40,461 nt of DNA, taken from contig SVRT01000023.1 of assembly GCA_015064685.1 (NCBI GenBank), positions 1 through 40,461 on the forward strand, written 5' to 3'. The stretch comes from Oscillospiraceae bacterium. Its GTDB lineage: Bacteria > Bacillota > Clostridia > Oscillospirales > CAG-272. Of the stretch, positions 15,886 through 23,966 are shown one piece after another. Made by a program: the position numbers and the translations under genes. Position 1 is the stretch's first letter, and each line of letters opens with the position of its first letter. The notes below the pieces were generated by a model. The model saw only the letters and a program-made list of their open reading frames with translations, was not told where the DNA came from and did not search any database.

Positions 15886-16905
15886 ATGTCAAATCAGAAT
15901 CTTGATATTTACGAGGATAAGGTGCGTCTTGAAAAGCAGGACGGAAACCAAAACAAGTATTCCAAATACAGTGACCTCATCTATTACGAGTCCTCGCAGA
16001 CCCCCGGACTCAAGCTTGCAATGACAGTCAGAAAGCCCGAAAAGCCTTCTACCATAATACTTACGACCCACGGCTGGCATATGAGCATGCCCGAGTGGAA
16101 GCCCAATGAGGACAAGCCCGACAGCCACCTCGTCGTCCTTGTCGATATGCGAGGCAGAGCATTTTCGACAGGCTCCCCCGACTGCAACGGACTCGAATTA
16201 TACGACGTTATCGACGCCTGTGAATACGTTAAAAAGCATTACGCGGAATATATTTCCAATCCCGAGGTAGTATATTTTCAGGGCGGCAGCGGAGGAGGCG
16301 GAAACTGCTACGCTATCCTCAACAAGTTCCCCGACTATTTTGCAGCGGCGGCATCGATGTGCGGTCCCTCCGACTACATGGAGTGGTACGACGACGACCC
16401 GATCGGCGAATTCCAGGACGAGCTTGACGTCTGGATCGGACCTCGCGGTGAAAAAGGCTCCTACAACGAAGCGTACGCTTCAAGAAGCGGTCTTTACGGA
16501 CTCGAAAACCTCTACACTCCCCTCTTTATCGCTCACGGAAACGCCGATAAGCGAGTTCCCGTAAGTCATATGCACCATTACCTCGAGAGAGCGAAGGAGC
16601 TTGGCAAGGATCACCTTATCTCCCACTACGAGCTTGACGGAGTCGGTACTCGCGACCATTGGACGGGAGCTACCGAGGAGCAGATGGCAACGATGAACAA
16701 AGGTGTTGATGCGGTCCGTTACGGAAACACTACCCCGATAGATCTTCCCCGAAAGGGACGCCTTATTGTTCAGGGCTACGTTGTCACAAAGCACTTCTCC
16801 GTCTTCTGCGACAGTATCGACAATATGGGCGAGATCATATACGATCTTGACGCAGATTCCTTTGAATTCAAGGGAAATTGCGGATACACCCTTATTAAAA
16901 AATGA
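15886..16905 (+). CDS. Alpha/beta hydrolase, prolyl-oligopeptidase-like
   Basis: 339 residues starting MSNQNLDIYE; AAAGGAG 8 bases before this ATG, which excludes 11 upstream codons lying on the promoter's 3' side. The triad is visible: nucleophile S135 in QGGSGGGGN, D221 in HGNADKRVP and H258 in RDHWTG. The oxyanion region is THGWH. It lacks a signal peptide, so it is a cytoplasmic esterase or peptidase-like enzyme of the S9/dienelactone hydrolase group; the substrate cannot be read from sequence. The nucleophile context (GSGGGG) is looser than the usual GxSxGG. Single gene with its own promoter and terminator. Confidence 0.85.
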   Translation: MSNQNLDIYEDKVRLEKQDGNQNKYSKYSDLIYYESSQTPGLKLAMTVRKPEKPSTIILTTHGWHMSMPEWKPNEDKPDSHLVVLVDMRGRAFSTGSPDCNGLELYDVIDACEYVKKHYAEYISNPEVVYFQGGSGGGGNCYAILNKFPDYFAAAASMCGPSDYMEWYDDDPIGEFQDELDVWIGPRGEKGSYNEAYASRSGLYGLENLYTPLFIAHGNADKRVPVSHMHHYLERAKELGKDHLISHYELDGVGTRDHWTGATEEQMATMNKGVDAVRYGNTTPIDLPRKGRLIVQGYVVTKHFSVFCDSIDNMGEIIYDLDADSFEFKGNCGYTLIKK

Positions 16906-16918
16906 TATATTGACAAAC

Positions 16919-16950
16919 AAGAAATCCCGTGGATAGCCACGGGATTTCTT
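16919..16950. terminator. Bidirectional terminator between convergent genes
   Basis: Arms AAGAAATCCCGTGG (16919-16932) and CCACGGGATTTCTT (16937-16950) around ATAG. It lies between the hydrolase stop and the CNNM gene stop and can serve both. Confidence 0.9.
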
Positions 16951-16971
16951 GTTCTATTGGTGCAAATTATT

Positions 16972-18438
16972 TTATTTTTCAAGTGCCTCGGCTGCCTCGG
17001 ATTCCGCTTTCTCTTCAGCTTCCTTCTCAGCGTCCTTTTCTCTTTCCTTGCGGCTCTTTTTCTCTTCCTTTTCCTCGTCCTCGTCGTCAAGATCCTCGTC
17101 ATCCTCGTCAACCACTTTTTCCTTAACGGTTACGAGCGTGGATTCTATTCTGTGGTCAAGAACAGACTCGACCTTAATGATAAGATCATCTGTCTCAAGA
17201 TCGAGAGTCGTGCCGTCGTCGGGGATCTCTCCGAGAATTCCGAAGATATATCCGCCAAAGGTGTCGCAATCCTCGGTATCGAACGTAATGTCAAGCTTAT
17301 CTGCAAGCTCTGTAAGCGATGCTGAACCGAGGATCTTCCACTCGCGTGTCTCCTCGTTAAGGCAGACTATTTCCTCGACAACGATCTCGTCCTTATCGTC
17401 CATATCACCGACGAGAAGCTCAAGCAGGTCGTGGATAGTAATAACACCGTTCGTTCCGCCGTACTCATCTACGACGATCGCAAAGTAGTTTCTCGTCTCC
17501 TTCATATTGGAGAAAAGAATATCCGCCTTCATATTTTCAGGCACGAAGTAGGGCTTTTCGCTTGCTACTCTCATAGCCTCCGCAACAGTCTTACACTCCG
17601 CGCGGAAGAACTTCTTTATATTGAGCACTGCAACGATATCGTCCGCGCTTTCGCCACAGATGGGATAATAGCCGTGTCTTGAGGTTGAAAGCACCTTCTT
17701 CCACTCGTCAAGGCTATCGTCACGGTAGACCATCTTAACGTCGCGGCGGTGTGTGCATACCTCGCTGATAAGTATATCGTCAAACTCGAAGATGTTCTGT
17801 ATCATCTCGTTCTCCATACTGTCGATAGCACCCGCCTCGCTCGAGGTGTCGAGCATGATACGGATCTCCTCCTCGCTCGCTGCCTCTTCCTCCTCGTGAG
17901 GGTTGATGCCGAAAAGACGGAGCATTCCGTTCGTGGTCTTGGTAAGCACCCAAACGAAGGGAGCGAAAATGTAGGACATAAAGCGGATAAATCCGCAGAT
18001 GCCGAGAGATACCTTCTCCGCGTTCTTCATCGCGATTCTCTTGGGAACAAGCTCGCCAAGAACGATGCTGAAGAACGAGAGGATAAGTGTGATAAGTATG
18101 ACGAAGACCTGCTCGGGAACAACAATTCCGTTACTCTTTACAAATTCTAGTGAGTTGAACCAATTTGTCAGAGGCTCTGCAAAGCTGTCAGCAGCGAACG
18201 CGGAGCCGAGAAATCCTGCCAGCGTTATCGCTACCTGGATGGTAGAGAGGAACTTTGAGGAATCCTTTGTAAGCTTCTGGAGTCTCTTTGCTTTTCTTTT
18301 TAACTTTTTATCCCCCTCCTCGACCATCTTCTCTATCTTTGCCGAGTTGAGTGAGAGAAACGCAGTTTCTGCGCTTGCGAATATCGCATTTAATGCTATA
18401 AGAACAACCTGTAATAATAAGGGACCTATGTAATCCAT
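16972..18438 (-). CDS. CNNM/CorC-type metal transporter (hemolysin family protein)
   Basis: 488 residues. Order: a DUF21/CNNM membrane domain with several helices (1-about 190, including AETAFLSLNSAKIEK and VLGELVPKRIAMKNAEKV), a CBS pair (about 215-345, EVCTHRRDVKMV and FAIVVDEYGGTNGVIT), a CorC/HlyC domain (about 365-445, DTFGGYIFGILGEIP), and a very acidic/basic tail (DEDDEDLDDEDEEKEEKK). The family includes Mg2+ exporters or Na+/Mg2+ exchangers; hemolysin is a historical label. The AAAGG site is 7 bases before the ATG. Its 5' leader has a short acidic ORF and an intrinsic terminator, and it diverges from a riboswitch-controlled cation ATPase, so metal-dependent attenuation is likely. Confidence 0.92.
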   Translation of the reverse strand: MDYIGPLLLQVVLIALNAIFASAETAFLSLNSAKIEKMVEEGDKKLKRKAKRLQKLTKDSSKFLSTIQVAITLAGFLGSAFAADSFAEPLTNWFNSLEFVKSNGIVVPEQVFVILITLILSFFSIVLGELVPKRIAMKNAEKVSLGICGFIRFMSYIFAPFVWVLTKTTNGMLRLFGINPHEEEEAASEEEIRIMLDTSSEAGAIDSMENEMIQNIFEFDDILISEVCTHRRDVKMVYRDDSLDEWKKVLSTSRHGYYPICGESADDIVAVLNIKKFFRAECKTVAEAMRVASEKPYFVPENMKADILFSNMKETRNYFAIVVDEYGGTNGVITIHDLLELLVGDMDDKDEIVVEEIVCLNEETREWKILGSASLTELADKLDITFDTEDCDTFGGYIFGILGEIPDDGTTLDLETDDLIIKVESVLDHRIESTLVTVKEKVVDEDDEDLDDEDEEKEEKKSRKEREKDAEKEAEEKAESEAAEALEK

Positions 18439-18495
18439 GATAAAACCTTTAATCTCCTGTAATTAATAGTAAAATTTCATTTATTTCAAAAACGC

Positions 18496-18557
18496 AAAAA
18501 AGCATAGACCTACCCGCAGTCTCCTATCATTTCAGAGATCCTTGCGTTAGGCTATGC
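18496..18557 (-). terminator. Leader attenuator before the CNNM gene
   Basis: On the minus strand the 5' arm GCATAGCCTAACGCA (18557-18543) pairs with the 3' arm TGCGGGTAGGTCTATGC (18518-18502), followed by TTTTTT (18501-18496). It lies 7 bases after the stop of the leader ORF and 58 bases before the CNNM start, so it must be read through for CNNM expression. The 5' arm GGCAT could alternatively pair with ATGCC inside the leader ORF (18600-18604), a possible antiterminator. Confidence 0.85.
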
Positions 18558-18563
18558 CACCAC

Positions 18564-18644
18564 TTATGAAATATAATGAAACGTACGTACAACAGTTAAG
18601 GCATTACACATACAAGTAGTGTCCGTACTATCGCCGTCATCCAT
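18564..18644 (-). CDS. Acidic leader peptide upstream of the CNNM gene (26 aa)
   Basis: ATG at 18644, TAA at 18564-18566, 26 residues: MDDGDSTDTTCMCNA then LTVVRTFHYIS. The ribosome site AGGAAGG is 9 bases before the ATG. Four Asp fall in the first eight residues. The ORF lies between a good promoter (18711-18739) and the attenuator, as in classic leader-peptide control. Runs of acidic residues at the start of a nascent chain destabilise ribosomes when Mg2+ is low, as described for enterobacterial MgtL; a Mg2+-responsive role here is inferred by analogy. It may instead sense another state (for example Cys or His codons). I recognise no named family. Confidence 0.65.
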   Translation of the reverse strand: MDDGDSTDTTCMCNALTVVRTFHYIS

Positions 18645-18710
18645 TTTAAAATACCTTCCTTTGTTAATAGTTGATTGTTTTCGGCACGCTCTGCTACCGA
18701 CTGTTTACTA

Positions 18711-18739
18711 ATCATATCATATAGATATGTCAAAGTCAA
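18711..18739 (-). promoter_or_regulatory. Promoter of the leader peptide-CNNM transcript
   Basis: On the minus strand TTGACT (18734-18739), 17 bases, TATGAT (18711-18716), with TGA before the -10. The predicted start near 18704 gives a 60-base 5' leader before the short ORF. Confidence 0.82.
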
Positions 18740-18873
18740 GGAAAACGCGCCCTTATTAACAGTTTATTTACAGAATTTATCATAAAAATTCTTTTTTAAC
18801 CATAGTTATCACTGTTAATCAAATATTTATTTTGAAAATAAACAAAATTCAAATGATTTTTTGTTCAATTCTA

Positions 18874-18902
18874 TTGACAATTTATTTTTTTAATGGTAGA
18901 AT
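18874..18902 (+). promoter_or_regulatory. Promoter of the riboswitch-ATPase transcript
   Basis: TTGACA (18874-18879), 17 bases, TAGAAT (18897-18902). Transcription would start right before the riboswitch. The stretch between this and the divergent CNNM promoter (18740-18873) is AT-rich with nothing else visible. Confidence 0.87.
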
Positions 18903-18904
18903 AA

Positions 18905-19026
18905 ATGGGTATGAGGGAGTAGTCGGCGTTATGGCGCAACTAAGTCAACATCATGGGTGCTTGGCACTCTGGCTTTGTTTTAAACGATGAGACTTATCTG
19001 TTGCAAAACGGATAAGTCTTTTTTTT
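18905..19026 (+). promoter_or_regulatory. yybP-ykoY-type manganese riboswitch with terminator
   Basis: The aptamer part shows GAGGGAGTAG at 18912-18921 and GTCAACATCATGG later, ending with GGCACTCTGGCTTTG, which I recognise from memory as yybP-ykoY-like. The expression platform is a terminator: GACTTATCTGTT (18991-19002), loop GCAA, AACGGATAAGTC (19007-19018), then eight T (19019-19026). The next gene is a cation-pumping P-type ATPase, a known target class of this riboswitch. Expected behaviour: Mn2+ binding prevents the terminator and turns the pump on. The class call needs a covariance-model search. Confidence 0.75.
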
Positions 19027-19110
19027 CGAAATAGCGCAGATATTTTCTCTTCGTACAGTATATAATAATTGTAAAAAACAATGTAATAAAATACAAAAAG
19101 GAGACAAAAA

Positions 19111-21795
19111 ATGAAAGAGTATCTTTCAAGCTCTGCCGAGGTACTTGAGTCGGTTTCCTCATCTCACAACGGTTTAAGTGAGAGCGAGGCTGCTGCAAGA
19201 CTTGAGAAAAACGGCAAAAACAAGCTCGTTGAAGCAAAAAAGGAATCCCTTATCGTAAGATTCCTCAAGCAGCTCGCTGAGCCTATGACCATTATCCTCC
19301 TCGTCGCTGCGGCTATCTCCGCAGGCGTTGAGATCTACGAGGGTATCAATCACGGCTTCGAGTTCCCTGCTGACGTTGTCATCATCCTCGCCGTCGTTCT
19401 TATCAACGCGATCCTCGGTGTATTCCAGGAGAGCAAGGCGGAAAAGGCTATCGAGGCTCTGCAGGAAATGTCAAAGGCACAGAGTAAGATCATCAGAGAC
19501 GGTAAGCAGATCAGCATAGCGAGTGAAGACCTCGTTGTCGGTGATATCATCGTTCTCGAGGCAGGTGACGCGGTTCCTGCTGATGCAAGAATCATTGAGT
19601 GCGCTTCTATGAAGATAGAGGAAGCAGCTCTTACCGGTGAGTCTGTTCCCGTTGACAAGAAGGAAGAGGTCCTTACTGCAGGCGCTAACGGCGACGTTGC
19701 GCTCGGTGACAGAAAGAATATGGTATTTATGGGCTCTACCGTCGTTTACGGACGCGGTAAGGCAGTTGTTGTAGCTACCGGTATGGATACCGAGATGGGT
19801 AAGATCGCAGATGCGCTCGCTCAGGCTGAGGAGGGCAAGACTCCCCTTCAGATCAAGCTTGCAGGTCTTTCCAAGATCCTCACCTGGCTCGTTATCGGTA
19901 TATGCGTTGTAATTTTCGGAGTTCAGCTCCTCCGTGACGGAATCGGATTTGAGCCTATCCTCAACTCCTTTATGATCGCTATCTCTCTTGCGGTTGCAGC
20001 TATTCCCGAGGGACTTGCAACCGTCGTTACCATCGTTCTCTCTATCGGTGTTACCAATATGTCCAAGAGAAACGCTATCATCCGTAAGCTCACCGCTGTT
20101 GAGACTCTCGGATGCACGCAGATCATCTGCTCGGATAAAACAGGTACGCTTACACAGAACAAGATGACCGTCGTTGATCACTACGGCGACGATGAGGCGC
20201 TTCTTGCGAATGCAATGTCTCTCTGCTCCGATGCAGAGTTCGACGTTGAGGCAAAGACCGCTGTCGGTGAGCCTACCGAAGCGGCGCTTGTAAACTACGC
20301 TGAGACTCTCGGTCTCTCGAAGAACGAGCAGAAGGTAAAGCTCGTCCGTATTGGCGAGGTTCCCTTCGACTCCGGAAGAAAGATGATGTCCACCGTCCAC
20401 AAGGATGAGAACGGCAATCTCGTTCAGTTCACAAAGGGCGCTCCCGACGAGCTTCTTAAGCGCTGCACAAAGGCTCTTGTCGGCGGAGAGGTAGTTGAGC
20501 TTACCGATGCTATCCGCGCTGATATTCTCGGTGCAAACAAGGCAATGGCAGACAAGGCTCTCCGTGTTCTTGCAGCTGCAAAGAAGGATCTCAGCGCAGC
20601 TCCCACAGAGTACACCTCTGAGGCTGTTGAGTGTGACCTTTGCTTTGTCGGTCTTGTCGGAATGATCGACCCCGTTCGTCCCGAGGTAAAGCCCGCTATC
20701 GACGAGTGCCGCTCGGCAGGTATCCGTCCCATTATGATCACGGGTGACCACAAGGATACCGCGGTTGCGATCGCTATGCAGCTCGGAATTATCACAGACG
20801 CTTCCCAGGCTATCACGGGCGCTGAGCTTGACGATATCTCAGACGAGGAATTTGAGACTGCGGTTGAAAAGTACTCGGTTTACGCACGCGTTCAGCCCGA
20901 GCATAAGACGAGGATCGTCAACGCTTGGAGAAAGAAGGGTATGGTCACCGCTATGACGGGTGACGGCGTTAACGACGCTCCCTCCATCAAGAATGCTGAT
21001 ATCGGTGTCGGAATGGGTATCACGGGAACAGACGTTACAAAGAACGTTGCAGATATGATACTCGCAGACGACAACTTCGCTACCATCGTTTCCGCGGTTG
21101 GCGAGGGACGCCGTATTTACGACAATATCCGTAAGGCTATTCAGTTCCTTCTCGCTTCTAACCTCTCCGAGGTGCTTACGATATTCTTCGCAACGCTCTT
21201 TGGATTTACAATTTTCGCTCCCGTTCACCTTCTCTGGATCAACCTGATCACAGACTGCTTCCCTGCTCTCGCTCTTGGTATGGAAAAGCCCGAGGCTGAC
21301 GTTATGAACCGCAAGCCCCGTGACTCCAAGGAAGGTATCTTCGCGGGCGGTCTTGGATTTGCAGTTGCATATCAGGGTGTTCTCGTTACTATTATCACCA
21401 TGATCTCCTACCTCATCGGTAGATTCTGGCTTGCTGATCTCCATCACGCTGAGGCTATTGCCGCAGGCACCTACTCTGCAGAAATGCTCGGTACGTCCAT
21501 GGCATTCCTTACCCTCTCACTCTGTGAGATCTGCCATGCTTTCAATATGAGAAGCCTCCACGGCTCTATCTTCACGATGAAGGGACAGAACCTCTGGCTC
21601 TGGGGTGCAGGTGCGCTCTCGCTCATCCTCACAACAGTAGTTATCGAAATCCCCTTCCTCGCAAACGCATTTGAGCTTGCTCACCTCGATCTTATGGAAT
21701 ACGGCATCGCATTCGGTCTTGCTATCCTCATTATCCCGATAGTTGAAATCGTTAAAATATTCCACAGAATGGTAGATAAAAAGCACAATCAATAA
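19111..21795 (+). CDS. P-type cation-transporting ATPase (Ca2+/Mn2+-type, P2A)
   Basis: 894 residues, full length. AAAGGAG 8 bases before the ATG. Motifs: cation-ATPase N-terminal domain (1-70), TGES (175-178) in the actuator domain, PEGL (299-302) in helix M4, the phosphorylated D342 in SDKTGTLT, MITGDHKDTA and AMTGDGVNDAPSIKNADIG in the P domain, and a C-terminal six-helix domain with NLITDCFPALALGME. It exports divalent cations from the cytoplasm using ATP. P2A pumps of bacteria are usually annotated as Ca2+ pumps, but the Mn2+ riboswitch upstream argues for Mn2+ efflux here. Own promoter, riboswitch and terminator. Confidence 0.93.
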   Translation: MKEYLSSSAEVLESVSSSHNGLSESEAAARLEKNGKNKLVEAKKESLIVRFLKQLAEPMTIILLVAAAISAGVEIYEGINHGFEFPADVVIILAVVLINAILGVFQESKAEKAIEALQEMSKAQSKIIRDGKQISIASEDLVVGDIIVLEAGDAVPADARIIECASMKIEEAALTGESVPVDKKEEVLTAGANGDVALGDRKNMVFMGSTVVYGRGKAVVVATGMDTEMGKIADALAQAEEGKTPLQIKLAGLSKILTWLVIGICVVIFGVQLLRDGIGFEPILNSFMIAISLAVAAIPEGLATVVTIVLSIGVTNMSKRNAIIRKLTAVETLGCTQIICSDKTGTLTQNKMTVVDHYGDDEALLANAMSLCSDAEFDVEAKTAVGEPTEAALVNYAETLGLSKNEQKVKLVRIGEVPFDSGRKMMSTVHKDENGNLVQFTKGAPDELLKRCTKALVGGEVVELTDAIRADILGANKAMADKALRVLAAAKKDLSAAPTEYTSEAVECDLCFVGLVGMIDPVRPEVKPAIDECRSAGIRPIMITGDHKDTAVAIAMQLGIITDASQAITGAELDDISDEEFETAVEKYSVYARVQPEHKTRIVNAWRKKGMVTAMTGDGVNDAPSIKNADIGVGMGITGTDVTKNVADMILADDNFATIVSAVGEGRRIYDNIRKAIQFLLASNLSEVLTIFFATLFGFTIFAPVHLLWINLITDCFPALALGMEKPEADVMNRKPRDSKEGIFAGGLGFAVAYQGVLVTIITMISYLIGRFWLADLHHAEAIAAGTYSAEMLGTSMAFLTLSLCEICHAFNMRSLHGSIFTMKGQNLWLWGAGALSLILTTVVIEIPFLANAFELAHLDLMEYGIAFGLAILIIPIVEIVKIFHRMVDKKHNQ

Positions 21796-21804
21796 TAAAT
21801 AGTT

Positions 21805-21844
21805 TGCCTCGGCAGAGCTTTTGCTCCGCCGAGGCATTTTTTTC
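21805..21844 (+). terminator. Intrinsic terminator of the P-type ATPase
   Basis: TGCCTCGGCAGAGC and its near-perfect partner GCTCCGCCGAGGCA, then TTTTTTTCT. The pepF promoter starts right after. Confidence 0.93.
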
Positions 21845-21873
21845 TTGACTTTGTTTCAGTTTAGAGTTATAAT
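21845..21873 (+). promoter_or_regulatory. Promoter of the PepF-type peptidase
   Basis: TTGACT (21845-21850), 17 bases, TATAAT (21868-21873), 32 bases before the ATG. Confidence 0.87.
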
Positions 21874-21905
21874 AAGAGCAATATTGCAGTACAAAGGAGA
21901 TATTT

Positions 21906-23666
21906 ATGTACAACGAATGGTCACTTGATTGTTTTTATAAGGGTATTGACGATCCTGCGCTTACGTCCGATATGGAGAAGCTTGAGGTGGCGGTCAAGAC
22001 CTACAAGAGCGTAGTTCCCACTCTGTCCTACGATGACACCGTTAAGTCTCTGCGCGAGATCATCGATCTCAAGGAGACTATCACGGTCCTCGTTCGCCGT
22101 CTTATGGGTTACTTCAGCCTCCGCCGCTCGACTAACAGCGCGGACACCGAGGTCTCCGTTCCTCAGACCAAGATCCAGATGCTCATGGCAAGCACCGCGC
22201 GTGAGAACGTTATGTTTGAAAAGTACGTTGGTGGTATTGAGGATATTGACGCTGTGATCTCGCAGGACGAGGTACTCAAGGAATACAAGTTCTATTTCAA
22301 CGAAATCAAAGAGTCTGTATCGCACAATATGAGCGACGATGCCGAGGACGTTTTTGCCCGTATGAGTATGTCGGGCGGTGCTGCTTGGGGCAACCTCACA
22401 AGCTACCTCACCTCGACTCTTGAGGTCGAGTACAACGGCGAGAAGACCACACTTTCCGCTATCCGCGCTCTTGCAGAGAGCGACGATGCCGATGTCAGAA
22501 AATCCGCATACGAGGCAGAGCTTGCATCCTACGCGAAGGTTAAGGATGCTATCGCATTCTCGCTCAACAGCATCAAAGCTCAGGTCAACACCGAAGCAGA
22601 GCTTCGCGGATACGAAAATCCTCTTGCGGTAACTCTCGCACAGTCGAGAATGAAGAAGGAGACTCTCGACGCGATGTTCGAGGCTATGAGAGAGTATATG
22701 CCAAAATTCCGCGAGTACTTAAAGCACAAGGCTGCTCTTCTCGGTCACAAGAACGGTCTTCCCTGGTACGATATTTTCGCCCCTATGGGAAAAGCGGGCA
22801 GCAAGACCTTTACCGCCCCGGAGGCTCACGCTTATCTCGTCGAGCATTTCGCTTCCTTTGCTCCCGATCTTGCAGAGATGGTTGACGAGGCATTCAAGAA
22901 CGATTGGATCGACTTTTACTCCCGTCCCGGCAAGTCGGGCGGCGCGTTCTGCTCAAATCTCCCCTTCTTCAAGCAGAGCAGAATTCTTACCAACTTCTCG
23001 GGCAGCTTCGGATCTGTTGTGACTCTCGCGCACGAGCTCGGTCACGCTTACCACGGTATGATGATTCAGGATCACCGTCCGCTCAACACCGGCTACACGA
23101 TGCCCGTGGCAGAGACGGCATCAAACTTCAACGAGCTTATTATCGTCAACGACGCTATCGCAAAGTCATCGGGCGAGGAGAAGGTATCTCTTATCGAAAG
23201 CCAGATCCAGGATTGCACTCAGATCATCGTTGACATTTACTCTCGCTTCCTCTTTGAGGACGAAGTCATTCGCCGCCGCAAGAACACCTTTATGTTTGCA
23301 AAGGATCTTGAGGACATTATGATCGGTGCGCAGAAGGAGGCGTTCGGAGATGCGCTTGATCCCGAATACATGCACCCCTATATGTGGTGCTGCAAGAGTC
23401 ACTACTACCGCGCAGGACTCAGCTATTATAACTTCCCCTACGCGTTTGGCGGTCTCTTCTCCCGCGGACTCTACGCGAAGTTTCTTGAGGAGGGAGAGGC
23501 ATTCCTTCCCAAATACCGCGCTCTGCTTAAGGCGACTACCGTTGAAAACGTCGAGGACGTCGCCCTCATCGCAGGTATCGACCTCACAAATCCCGAGTTC
23601 TGGAGAAAGAGCCTTCAGGTCATCGCAGATAAGATCGATGAATTTATCGCAGAAACTTCAAAGTAA
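21906..23666 (+). CDS. pepF: Oligoendopeptidase F family (M3B) metallopeptidase
   Basis: 586 residues, typical for PepF. AAAGGAG 6 bases before the ATG. The zinc site is H376-E377-L-G-H380 with the third ligand E403 in PVAETASNFNEL. The upstream part is the helical M3 N-terminal domain (about 115-185). No signal peptide, so it is a cytoplasmic enzyme that trims oligopeptides of about 6-20 residues. It stands alone with its own promoter and terminator. The second M3 protein in the window (35511-37289) is an exported lipoprotein and is only distantly similar. Confidence 0.95.
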   Translation: MYNEWSLDCFYKGIDDPALTSDMEKLEVAVKTYKSVVPTLSYDDTVKSLREIIDLKETITVLVRRLMGYFSLRRSTNSADTEVSVPQTKIQMLMASTARENVMFEKYVGGIEDIDAVISQDEVLKEYKFYFNEIKESVSHNMSDDAEDVFARMSMSGGAAWGNLTSYLTSTLEVEYNGEKTTLSAIRALAESDDADVRKSAYEAELASYAKVKDAIAFSLNSIKAQVNTEAELRGYENPLAVTLAQSRMKKETLDAMFEAMREYMPKFREYLKHKAALLGHKNGLPWYDIFAPMGKAGSKTFTAPEAHAYLVEHFASFAPDLAEMVDEAFKNDWIDFYSRPGKSGGAFCSNLPFFKQSRILTNFSGSFGSVVTLAHELGHAYHGMMIQDHRPLNTGYTMPVAETASNFNELIIVNDAIAKSSGEEKVSLIESQIQDCTQIIVDIYSRFLFEDEVIRRRKNTFMFAKDLEDIMIGAQKEAFGDALDPEYMHPYMWCCKSHYYRAGLSYYNFPYAFGGLFSRGLYAKFLEEGEAFLPKYRALLKATTVENVEDVALIAGIDLTNPEFWRKSLQVIADKIDEFIAETSK

Positions 23667-23671
23667 TAAAG

Positions 23672-23707
23672 AAAAAAAGAAATCCGCCGCGGCGGATTTC
23701 TTTTTTT
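23672..23707. terminator. Bidirectional terminator after the peptidase gene
   Basis: A 36-base near-perfect palindrome centred on CCGCCGCGGCGG: seven A, GAAATCCGCC, then the mirror arm ending in seven T. Works for rightward pepF transcripts and, from the other side, for leftward ones. Confidence 0.9.
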
Positions 23708-23958
23708 ATAAATTGCGGTTTTACGAATAGCCTTCTCCAGCGGAGAAGGGGGACCACCGAAGGTGGTGGATGAGGAGGTCGCCAATAAAATATACACCAC
23801 TGGAGTTTTGTGGATTTTGTTTTGTAGCACAAGGATTCTTTTGCATCGAAACTATGTCTTTTTACAGAAGCAAAGCCCTCAAAAGGGCGACCTCCTCATC
23901 CACCGCTAACGCGGTCCCCCTTCCCCGCTGGGGAAGGCTTAACGCACCGATAAATCAA
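23708..23958 (-). repeat. MITE/BIME-like inverted-repeat element, copy 2 (inverted)
   Basis: The same element as at 15527 but in reverse orientation: the type B end (CCTTCTCCAGCGGAGAAGG, ACCACCGAAGGTGGT) comes first and the type A end (ACCGCTAACGCGGT, CCTTCCCCGCTGGGGAAGG) last. The core again contains CAAAATCCACAAAACTCC on the minus strand but is more diverged. The outer flank CAAATTTTGATTT is shared with copy 3. It fills the gap between the convergent pepF and GH20 genes and stops 8 bases short of the GH20 stop codon. Confidence 0.88.
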
Positions 23959-23966
23959 AATTTGAA

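Noticed and set aside
15512-15905. Short ORFs over the repeat elements (products with SSTTFGGPPSPLEKAIRK or TANAVPLPRWGRLN)
   Set aside because: They are translations of the inverted-repeat ends, recur at every copy and in both orientations, and lack independent support.
19471-20751. 426-aa minus-strand open frame inside the P-type ATPase gene
   Set aside because: Fully antisense to a motif-complete ATPase; low-complexity, Leu/Asp/Asn-rich product without a ribosome site.
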